From positions 7,876,458 to 7,940,457 of the forward strand of contig NW_020653945.1 in assembly GCF_003589595.1 (NCBI RefSeq): a stretch of DNA of 64,000 nt. Reading direction: 5' to 3'. The notes below the pieces were generated by a model. That model was not told the DNA's origin and did no database searches. It was given only the letters and a program-made list of their open reading frames with translations. Origin of the DNA: Hyposmocoma kahamanoa. Its lineage: Eukaryota > Arthropoda > Insecta > Lepidoptera > Cosmopterigidae. Below are positions 39,216 through 49,600 of this stretch, piece after piece; position 1 is the stretch's first letter; every line of letters starts with the position of its first letter. The position numbers were made by a program, and so were the translations under genes.

Positions 39216-39394
39216 TCTAGTTTTAGTTTCTAGTATTTAAGCTTTTATTATACCAAGATATTTTTAGGTTATTGTCTAAAAAAAAGTTGAACTTCTCATA
39301 GTGACTTTGTATTAAACGAGCCCTGTTCCCCACCTACGGTGGGTCGGACTCGGCCTGCGGCGCGTGGTCGGGTTCAGTTTACGGGGTGTGCTCA

Positions 39395-39545
39395 AGCTGT
39401 TCGATAGCACAGCAGTTAGTACTACGGGCGCTTGATGAGGAATTCGATTCCCGATTTGGGACAATTTAAGATACGAACATCTAATTTCTAAGTTGGTTTT
39501 TTTCTGAGTATTCTGGGTTATCGTTGTTTCGGTATTCATAGCACA
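39395..39545 (+). repeat. tRNA-derived SINE, third type
   Basis: tRNA-like CACAGCAGTTAGTAC head, B-box-like AATTCGATTCCC, then a body AATTTCTAAGTTGG ... GTATTCATAGCACAG reminiscent of family B tails. Confidence 0.5.
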
Positions 39546-39830
39546 GGAAATTCGGCAGTGGTTTTGAATTTTTTCCCCCTAAATACGTCTCTTTGGAAGA
39601 GCTTTCAAGAAAACGGAATCTAACAGAGAGACACGCTATAATAAGTATCTCATTTACACTACATCGGGAAGTATGCCTTACATTTTTAGAATTGTGAGAT
39701 CTTATACTCGTAATCTATTACGCCTCCGTATATTATCTCCATCGCGATCTCGAGGGCTTCGCCCTCCGCGGACCTCGGCCTACGGCCTCAGCACTTATCA
39801 CTTTGTTTTAAAAAATTGAAATAACTGTTT

Positions 39831-40815
39831 AATGGCGGCCATATTTAAAAATAGCGAAAATATATTTTTTACCACTAATTTTTATCAAACAATCTTAGAA
39901 ATGTTTTCGTGCTAATTTTCAGTCCAAGCAAAGCAAGTTTTTTCAACAGCCATTTACATAAATAATTACGGTTATATCGAAAAACGGCGGAAACAAAATT
40001 TTTATCCGAAATTATGATTATGGCCGCCATAAAAGTTTGTATGGCAGCCATATTAAAAAATGGCGAAAAAAAATGTTGACCGCTAATTATTATTAAACAC
40101 TCCTAGAGACCCCGACATGTCCATTTTCAATGGGATTAGAGCAAATTTTTATCTGCCGCTAAAAAAGTTTGTATGACAGCTATATTAAAAAAGGCGAAAA
40201 ATAACTTTTGACCGTAAATTATTATCAAACATCTATAGAAACCCCTACATACCGATTTTCAGTTGAATTAGAGCCGATGTTTATAACCTTGTATGGCGGC
40301 CATATTGAAAAATAGCGAAAAACTAATGACGAAGACAAATTATTATCAAGTACTCCTAGAGACCCCAATGACCCCAGACATGCCAATTTTCAAAGGGATC
40401 AATGCATTTTTTTTTTTTCTACCATATTTGAAAATGGCGAAAAATTTCAAGTACAAATTATTATCTTCTAGAGGCCTCCATCTGCCAATTTTCAGCAGAA
40501 ACAAAGCAATCTTTCGACAGCCATTTTAAACGACAATAAACGCTTATATAGCAGCCATATTAAAAAATGGCGAAAAAAACTTTTGACCTCAAATTATGAT
40601 TAAAAACTCCTAACGACCCCCACATACCAATTTTCAGCCGGATCGAAGCAAGTTTTTATTCGGCCGCCATTTTGAATTCGCCATCTTGAATTTTTTTGAC
40701 ACAGGTCATTGACTACTGTTACCCTCTATAACATTCCTTCGAGCACCTCGTACGTATCTCTAATAGTTTCCGTTATAGAAGACCTTGAAATTTGTATGGC
40801 GGCCATCTTGTTTAT
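39831..40815 (+). repeat. Degenerate ~127-bp tandem array
   Basis: The block TATGGCGGCCATATT.AAAAATGGCGAAAAA recurs near 39831, 40041, 40173, 40293, 40423, 40549 and 40797. Central spacings are about 120-132 bp. Each unit also has AAATTATTATCAAACACTCC, TAGAGACCCC and ACATGCCAATTTTCA blocks. Units are diverged, so the array is old. No TIR or coding frame was seen. Confidence 0.8.
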
Positions 40816-41389
40816 TTGAATTTGGAATATTTTTTACATTCGGCGGAAATAGCCCAGGGTGTACCAAAAGTGCATAAATATCCCCTCCATATATTATTAC
40901 AGTTTTTGCAGGCCGTTGATCACAATTTCATATTTTCCACATTCAGTTCATCTCATATTTGATTGTTTACTTTGGAACCTATCCGCGTACAACGGTATAA
41001 AAATCTTTTTTCCACCATATCGGGAAGTATGCGTTCTATCAGTGAGTCTAAATAGGTTTCATTCGAGCAAGTTTCCATAAATGAAATGATTATATTTAGA
41101 AAAATAAGGAAATGGAAAGTTAGAACAAATATATTTTTTTCGCATTTGTTTTCATGATGTCAAAACAAACTATCATTATAAACAATTTCTTAGCCAGACG
41201 ACACTAATCAGTGCAGCATTATATCATCACTTGAAGAATGTACACAGACCACTACTATGATACAAGGAGAAGTCAGCGTAGTACTACTAGAACCAGACAT
41301 ATAGGTATATCTAGATAAACGCCGCGCCGCAAGTGTACGAACTTCGCGTGCCCAAAGTAAGTGAAATTCACTTACTTGCCACAAGAGAT

Positions 41390-42095
41390 GGGAAAAACTG
41401 CTTATTTTTTAAACGTTTAAACGTTATGCTTTTTTAAAAAAAGCGTGTTTCTTTAAACGCTTTTTCACTTAAACGCTTTTTAGTTTGAAGCTAACAAAAC
41501 CGTTTAGAAAACGTTTAAGCGCATAGACTTTTATGTTAACAAAAGCTTGCAACGTTGTTTGTTGTGTTAATAGCGAAACGCAAGAGTAGACCACAAGGTT
41601 TTAAGACAAGTAAGTTTTTGTAAAAAACGAGTTATATTTTTATTTATGATATAACATTATTATATTAACATTTTGTTCATTGGCGTTTAAAAACATAAGT
41701 TGTTTAACTTTTGTAGTTGTTAACCGTTGAAATGGAAAAAACTGCTTATTTTATTAACGTTAAAACGTTTAAAAACCGTGCTTGTAAAAGCGCTTTTCAC
41801 TTAAACGCTTTTTAGTTTGACGCTAAAGTCGTTTAGAAAAACGTTTAAGCGCATAGACTTCATGTTTAAAAAAGCTTGCAGCGTTATGTTGAATTAATTT
41901 GTTTAGGAAACATAGATGGCGCTACTTGAAACTTAGGCACGTTGTAAAAAATGAAACTATTGAATATTTATAGAACTAACCAGTAACCAACGCTTACGCT
42001 TAAAATGAAAAGCGTGCTTATGCGCTTATTTTAAAAAGCAGATTTTTAAGTGCTTTTCGTTTAAACGCCTCTACTTGTCACTGCTACACTTCAAA
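41390..42095. repeat. AAACG-rich self-similar block (probable hAT MITE)
   Basis: Two direct ~160-bp units (41400-41560 and 41740-41890) share ACTGCTTATTTT, CACTTAAACGCTTTTTAGTT and CGTTTAAGCGCATAGACTT. A third, inverted fragment lies near 42005-42075. The left edge AGAGATGGGAAAAA resembles hAT termini. No clear target duplication was seen. Confidence 0.55.
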
Positions 42096-42230
42096 ACGCA
42101 CTCGTCCATTATCGTAGATAAACATCAGCCGAAAACGTGAAAAATGCATAATTGTGCCATTATAGACTGCAAAAGCACCATCACAGTGGGTAAAATCAAC
42201 AAATACTTGAACAAAAATTGTTCTATTTGG

Positions 42231-42288
42231 AATCGATTAATTGAATGGAATAAGCGTGTTTACGCGTATTCCGTTCAATCAATCGATT
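42231..42288. repeat. 58-bp hairpin
   Basis: Arms AATCGATT...GAA.GGAATA.GCGT pair at 24 of 27 positions around a 4-nt loop. Confidence 0.75.
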
Positions 42289-43429
42289 TAGAGCGAGCGG
42301 AAAGAGGTTTCCATCACTAAATAGTTCTTGTGACGTCATAGTGGGTACAAAAAATGTGGCACGCTTGGTTTTCATACAAATTGCTGTACTTGCGGCGTCT
42401 ATATAGATATATGTCTCTGACTAGAATAATGGGAGTTTCGTTGTCTACGTTCCAAAGACTACTCTACCCACTGCAAGATACATAAATATCACAAAACCAG
42501 GAAATAGCGGGTCAAGGTGCATAACTTCTCGAAACATTGTTTACTAAAATTAATGATTCGTAAAATCATCCCGACGTAGCACTGCCTACTGTTACGTTAG
42601 CATACCAGATTACAAGCAATTTAAACAACTTATTAACTAACTTTTAAAATCTAGGGTGAGCCTTTGTAGTTTCTAGTAATTCCGAAGTATATAATGTCTC
42701 TGTCTATCGACGTAGCTGTTAAGGAATAAATTAAATGTCTAAACGAATCCAAGAGAAAGTGCGGACCTGCCGGGCGGTGATATGGCGATGGCGGCAACTA
42801 GTGGACCGAAACCCGGTAGAAACCGCATCGACGTATAATTTTCACTAGGTACAAGTAGGACCTGTGCGGTGACCTGCATTATGAAGCTCTCTCTGATAAG
42901 TGGTCATTAGTTGTAATGAATTAATAACTGATTGTAAAACTAACAGCAGTTAGTCCTGTTAATTGCATTTGGCGCTCTGATTACTTTATCGTTTATATTC
43001 AATGTAAAGAATGTTACCATATTATAATGTTAAGCTAATAGTGATGGCATGTAGTAGGCAGGTAATTAGGATGGAACAGCAGATATTATTTTCGTGTTTC
43101 TTTAGGGGAATCACCACGCTAAAAGTTCTTCATATTAAAGGGTACTATCATCATCACTATCCTATAACAGTGGATGTCGTCGGCTACATTCGTATAACTC
43201 GATAAGAACGGCCCGAAGTACATACAAAGTGTCAAGCTTGATGTGCTCTTGACTGTACATCCGTCAATGTGAGCTTTTAAGTACTTAGGCAAAAAAACAG
43301 AATTACAAGAAATAATTACTTACATGATAATCTATGATTATACGTTGATAAGTATAAAAGGGTCTAGAAATTATATTTTAAACTATAATTGCGCGATATT
43401 GCGTTTGAACAGTAAAAAAGAGATTTCGT

Positions 43430-43577
43430 TCAAAAACAGGATTATGAGGTTACCAAGCTGAAGTTTTCAGCTGGTGTTTTTCATGTCAATTTTCGCACGT
43501 GCTAATCAAGTCGAATATTTGGCTATTCGGCTATTCGGCCACGTTCTTAGCAGAATATTGGTAAAGCCGAATTATAC
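43430..43577. repeat. Fragment related to the 28478 hAT MITE
   Basis: Shares CAATTTTCGNACGTG, then the GGCTATTCGGC/GGCCGAAT-type repeats with 28880-28975. Only one end is preserved. Confidence 0.5.
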
Positions 43578-43605
43578 TTTTTCGTTTTTTTATGATATCA
43601 AGTAA

Positions 43606-43795
43606 GGGGACGAACACAGACCAAACAGTGGGGACGAACACAGACCAAACAGTGGGGACGAACAAGTCGTGCGCTCGGTGGTAAGCGACACGCTTGTCTA
43701 TAGTAATTGCAGCGCCCCTAAACGTGAAGTGAAACAGGTAAGGCGGCTGAACTTCCCTGGATGAACTCTTTCAGAAGGAGCTCTACTGAGACTAT
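43606..43795 (+). repeat. Dispersed repeat family A with tandem 24-bp 5' end
   Basis: Two exact 24-bp units at 43606-43629 and 43630-43653 (GGGGACGAACACAGACC...). A third start at 43654 runs on into the normal AGTCGTGCGC sequence. The middle of the repeat is deleted. Confidence 0.75.
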
Positions 43796-45263
43796 AATGT
43801 ATACTTCGTTGCAAGATACACGAGTTACATGTACAATGCTAACAATTAATCGTCGTCTTGGAATGTGACTAAGCTATGCACGTGCTCGTTCGCTTCAATT
43901 TAAGAGTTAAATGATTAACTTGCTACAGCGGCGTCAACTCGATTGTTACAATTGTGCTGCCGTCGGTTTGTGGGATGTCGGTCCACTGATGGTGCAATAC
44001 ATAAATGAAGTACAATCACGACGCCGTAATAAATCTAAATCAATGCACATAACAAACAGATAGATATTATTTACAACGTTGTAACACTGCTCGTTCGGAT
44101 TACGTATTTTTTTTTTCAAAGATTAAACATCAAATTGATGGAGAGACGAAACCACTACTAAACCAAATCATTTGTCTAAAGTACTACAGCAGCCAAGTTT
44201 GCCAATCCACATTGTTTTTAAAAAAGTAAACAAGTATATTTACGATAACTGTGAGTATCGCGTATACTTACAAGAAAACAAAGCGGCTTTGGAGTGGCAG
44301 CGTTAAAAAAATGTTAATTTGGTACAACAATGGTAGATTCCTCCCATTAAGCAAATGTATAGGTACTGGGAAAAATTGACCACCCCATAAAGTTTTCTTT
44401 AAAGCCATTGAGGATACTTACGTTATATATGGGAATGCTTACGTATACCTAACAACGTATATAGGTAATTTTCGGGTCTCAATTCGGTTGTGAAACCTTT
44501 CGACATTTTAAGTTTTCGACATTAAAGTCATCTCGTGTGTTTATTTCTCTTTACTTTGGAACCGATCGGCCTACAATTGCGTACCTAAGTGTCGTTTTAT
44601 CGCCATATTATTATTATTTATATTATTTTTCAAATAAATTATATGAAATTTGACCCAAAATCCTAACGCGATGACACACACGTAACACGGCGGTTGCGTT
44701 AGGAACAGCAAAAATTTAATTTGTCGTTCCCAATATGATCCCCTTTTCGTGACATACCCCGCGACGCCGTTCCACTTCATAATAATTGATCACAATAATG
44801 TAGAAAAAGTATTGAACAGTAAACAAAATCAAGATCAGCCACAGTGAAAACAGGCAAACAATAGCAGGCATTTTTCGCGGTCATTTATACATAATGAGTG
44901 GCTTAAAAAAAGATTTCTCTTTACATCCTAACTTCTTTTTTGAAAAGGTGTATGTCTTTCATGCAACGTTCTTTGAACGTAATCCTCAACAAATGCTTAA
45001 ATCTACAAAATATTCGTGATTGTAAGCAAATACGAAATGCGATGTTTCAAATCAGATTTAATTAATATTAGCAAAAAATGTGACCTGATTTTGTCTGCAT
45101 ATACATTCATGTATTACGTAGCGCATTTACGTAAAATTCCCTCAAATAATTCGCCAATGCGATAAAACTATTCATTGCATCCAGGTGTATTGCCACGACT
45201 CTTCGAAGCTCCTGGACTATCAATACCTATTTGTTAATAATCTAAAACTATGTAAAGACTTAC

Positions 45264-45336
45264 CACATCGTTCCAGCCATCCCTCCGCACGACAGGGGTA
45301 CGGTATCTCCATGTTGTTATTGCGACTAAATCTCAT
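45264..45336 (-). CDS. Candidate first coding exon of an unidentified gene divergent from Rop
   Basis: On the minus strand an ATG at 45336, with a second in-frame ATG at 45312, opens MRFSRNNNMEIPYPCRAEGW then LERC. It runs into a consensus donor G|GTAAGT, ending in phase 1. The upstream ~250 bp (45337-45600) is locally GC-rich and has the look of a 5' UTR/promoter. The start lies 1.3 kb from the Rop ATG in the opposite direction, so the interval may be a bidirectional promoter. The protein is not recognised. The next exon is unknown; the terminal-exon candidate at 18262-18419 has a compatible phase (a split Gly codon), but 27 kb separates them. Confidence 0.5.
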
Positions 45337-46655
45337 ATTAATCACTTGGTTGTATCACTAACACGATTCAATAATTCAAAGTTTCACGTTGTTTACCTCC
45401 GGGACGACACTGAGCATGACAATATTTCACATTTCACTACAGTCCACTTGTCGCGAATTGGTCGGTGTCGTAACTACACTAGCCAGCGACGACGGAGGCG
45501 TCGACGACGACACGGCGCAGCTACAGACTCCTCCGCAATTCACTTTCACTAACAACAAGAAAACATTCTATAACTATGCTAATCATTCCAATCGATCCGG
45601 TTAAGACGATGTTCTAATGCTGCCACAGAGTCGAAGTTCAAGTTTTGTTCTTTCCCAATCTCTCCAATCCGCTATGAAGTTATATTTTGAGTACGTGTGT
45701 GCAATTACGCCTATCTGGCTTGAAGTTTAGTTTGATTTATGTGCTTGTTTCTACAGCCATTTATCATAGATTAAAAAATATATGTTGTAGTAGGTACAGT
45801 AGCAAATTCGGAGGTCAACGTACTCAAAGGACATCGATCTGATTGATTCTGAATAAATTTGAAAGACAAGGGAATTTGTAACTACATAAAAGAAAAATAA
45901 ATTTTGCGTGTAATAATATCAAAAACTAAGTTAGGTATAGGTCTATCTATTAAAATAAAAGGAATTGCCTATAGGTATGCCATTTTTTAATAAACATCAT
46001 TCGTATTTTATTACATATGTATATTCCTGCTTCAAATACACAGACAGAACATAAAATTAAATATACATTATTTACCTTTATTTCTCCTTTTAGATGCGTT
46101 CTGTAGCGTATCCCATTTTTTTCGCTGCAAATGGATTTATTTTACAAGCACGTGATAATCATTTTCAAATTGCTAACAATACATCCTCTCTACACACAAG
46201 TACACAAAAAACTGATTCGTTTCGTTCGTTCATTGGCTTTGAATCCTCTCGGGGCCTTCCTTCGCTTCATTGCTTTACTCCACGGGAGTGAATGAGATGA
46301 CTGTTTGCTCCCTCTCTCCTTTGCTTCTCATACGTGTAGAATGAGAGGCATAGCAATGTCGTCATCGGTATTGATCTCCCCTGTGCAGTAGTAGTTCTCA
46401 CCATTCATGATAAGAAGTGCGAACGCAAATATTTATGTCGAAAACAGTGTAGAATCTTTCTACATCCTTGATTCAAGAAATATAACAAATAGCTGAAGAG
46501 TTTTTCTTTTTCAGTGCATGTAATTTTCAAATTGAAATGTTTTTCTTATTCGATATTTGCAATTGAAACCAAAGACAAGGTGAATGAATTGATAGTCTTT
46601 CTAGCAAATTGTCACTGTCAATTTTTAATCTCTACGATTTAGTCTATTACCCAAA
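45337..46655. other. Interval between divergent candidate exon and Rop start
   Basis: 1.3 kb. The left third is GC-rich (GACGACGGAGGCGTCGACGA at ~45487) and would be the 5' UTR of the minus-strand exon. The right part should hold the Rop promoter/5' UTR. No TATA box is convincing. The 65-codon frame at 46094-46291 is not supported. Confidence 0.4.
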
Positions 46656-46683
46656 ATGGCGCTGAAAGCATTAGTCGGGCAAA
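46656..46683 (+). CDS. Rop: Rop coding exon 1
   Basis: Codons 1-9 plus one base, MALKALVGQ. The donor is A|GTGAGT at 46684. The short N-terminal strand and the split at the tenth codon (AAG, Lys) join exactly to exon 2. Any upstream non-coding exon was not identified. Confidence 0.93.
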
Positions 46684-49600
46684 GTGAGTAAAATATTATA
46701 AATTTTAGCTTATTCTAGCCTTGTGTTTCATTCTAACTGGCATAATATTACGTAATATATGGAGTAATGTATAAATACAACTGTTAAGGTATATACCATT
46801 TGTTGTGACATCGAATAATCTTGTATTATCGATGACTAATATCGCCACTACTTACTCATATTTATTAAGAATTTTGTACATCACGAATCATTTTGTCATT
46901 AAACCATGTAATTTAGAGCTGTTACATATTTTTGCACTAGTGATTTTGTGGTGTAGTTACGAAATGTAAACAAACTTTGACAGTTTGACAGGCAATTTTG
47001 GGAAGTTTTACAAAAACTCGATAACACTAATGATTTAAAGTGTCCCGTCCGTATCTTGTACTTTAAAATGTTATAATTTCAACGAATTTCACTTAGGAAG
47101 GCGTGGGAACAATGTGTGACGAAATTATTGATTTTCTTTGGATTGAGGGGGTGGGGACTGCCTCTCGCACGTCACGGAGTGGACGCAAAACCATTGTTTT
47201 CATGACCGCGATGAAATTCTTTCTGCCGTCATTTCAAATTATATATAATAATAATAATTTATTTAGCAAAGCCTAATTACAGAATAGATAACTAAAATTA
47301 AACAAGGTGCAAAATATTAGGCTGTACAATTAATTTTAGGGTAAATGACCATATGCAAACTTATAGGGGATAATGATTAGTGCAAATAGTCGCAATACAT
47401 TCTGAATACCTATGTATTTATAGGTGGATTATCTTTAAGAAGACAGAAATGTGTTAAACCTTCTGCAGCGTGCGAATAGCGCTGTGTATGCCCTTCACAT
47501 CATTATACAGCACTGCATTATGTATACGTATAGCAAAGCATGTGTAACTACTATCCATTGGGCATTCCCAAGTAGATAATTTTACCATTAAATGTGGAGA
47601 ATAAATTATTTGCGCGTTTTTTAAAATGCTGAGATAAATTATTATTAATTGAAAATTGAACAATATTTAAATTTGCATAGTCATTTATTGATTGGCTCAT
47701 AAAATAAATAATAAATTATTGATAGGAATTTTGTTATACCAGCCCCCGTAACATAGCTACGCATGATAGTCGCGACGCGCGCGATAAAACTAAAATAAGC
47801 GCGCGCTATTGGCTATCTGAATCAGATCTAATTTAGATAGCCAATAGGACGCGCTTATTTCAATTTTAACGCGCGTGTCGCGACTCTCATTAAATTAGAA
47901 CTTGTAGTACTGAGCTTCATCATTCCTAATGTACTTGACTAGGAATGGTATATTCCATCTGTTTCCCGAAAGTTACTATTTAGAGCCATTCGAGGGTAGA
48001 TTGAATAAGCAATTACTAGACAAATGCTTAAAGTGAGATTGTGGCCAACTGTTTATGCAATATTACAAAAATTATACACCATTTTAATATTTTCAGAGAT
48101 TATGAATGAGGTGATTCGCTACCGTCCCAAAGGGAAGGATTCAACAAAAGTTGAATGGAGAGTTCTAGTAGTGGACCAGCTTGCCATGCGCATGGTCTCA
48201 GCATGCTGCAAAATGCATGACATCTCTGCTGAGGGCATTACTTGTAAGTTAATTTATTAATTTAATTATTTTTGCTTGCTGAAGTATTCTTACTGTTCGT
48301 ATATATGGCTTATACATCTGGTTCAGTTCCAAATGAATAGAATATAGAACTATACATTGGGTGTACACAAATTACATTCAATTGAACTGTGTAAGTTCCT
48401 GCATAGCTTAATTCAAATGGCACTCCTATTTGAGATCATCATGTTGATTGTTGTAACTATCTATATTATAATACCTAGTACTAACAAGGTATAGTTAGCT
48501 AGCAAAATATCACCTCATTGTGATGTAGGCTACACTTTAGCATGGAGAAAGATTTAATTTGAACTTGTTGTGGTAATCAAATATTGCCACAATGAAACCA
48601 TGGGCATGACTGTTTGAAATATGCTCAGCTGTTCTTTTTCACACTGTTGATGTTTCTTTATTTTCGAGATTCTGTGAACAAATTAGGATACCTTATAATT
48701 TTATCATGTCTGTTCATCTCTCTGTGTGTCACTACCACAGCCTTATTGCTTGCTACTTGTATGTTTGTGCAAGATTCGTGACAGTTTTAAATAAACATGT
48801 ATATTGACAACCCAGATTAAAGGACTTTGAAGTGCAACAAAAATTGTTTCAGGGCCATTGTATGTATATTCAGTGTTAACAAAGCACCCTGAAACCTCTT
48901 TATTTTCGAAATACTGTTATAATAAATCAGCCGCATTGTAAATTGAGCCTTAAAGACTCTACCAATGTTAATTGCTGAAATGAATGACAATGAACTCAAC
49001 AAAAGTGCTTTTATTGTTGCTACAATATATGGTACTCTACTGAGTGCGCAACATGTTCTTAGCGGTGTTTTACTTTGGGAAAACTTCATTCTTCTTTATT
49101 GTGAATGCGCTAGTACTTTTACGGCATACATGCTATCCCTTTCACAGTGGTAGAAGATATCCACAAGAAGCGAGAGCCCCTGTGTACGATGGACGGCATC
49201 TACCTCATCACGCCGGCGCAGAAGTCCGTGGACGCTATAATCAACGACTTCGCGGTCGGCAATCGTATCATGTACAGGGCTGCCCATGTGTTCTTCACTG
49301 AAGGTGCGCACCTTCATCTTTATTCTTATTTATTTATATATAATACTGAGTTTAAATATCCATCAACATTGTCTGATGTCCTACAGTCAGATTTTTAATT
49401 TAAGATTAAAACAGAAGTTTAGTGACTTGCTAGATTTTGATAAAATAAATAGTGTTGTCTTAACAGTAATAAATAATCAATCAATGGTCGGTGTTCCACA
49501 TATATAGATACATGCATAGATGTAGCTATAAGGAGTGACATAGAGTTGTTAAAACCACCAAATATTAATTACCTTTTTTGAATTCCGGGTTTCGTCATGA

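Larger units (their letters stand above)
41287..42424. mobile_element. MITE with long terminal inverted repeats, containing a nested repeat
   Basis: The left end (CTAGAACCAGACATATAG... AACGCCGC...GCAAG) and the inverted right end (CTAGTCAGAGACATATAT... GACGCCGCAAG) pair over ~60 bp, including the inner CGCGTGCC/AGCGTGCC. The middle carries an AAACG-rich block and a hairpin. Confidence 0.65.
42425..45263. other. Gene-poor stretch
   Basis: Holds the family A copy (43606) and the hAT fragment (43430). A GC-richer patch at 42740-42870 has no open frame worth reporting. Confidence 0.5.

Noticed and set aside
39831..40815. CRISPR array or zinc-finger-like coding tandem
   Set aside because: Eukaryotic context, diverged ~127-bp units without conserved spacers, and stops in all frames.
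45346..45604. + strand frames with Arg- or Asp-rich runs
   Set aside because: Generated by GACGACG/CGGAGGCG repeats in the probable 5' UTR of the minus-strand exon.
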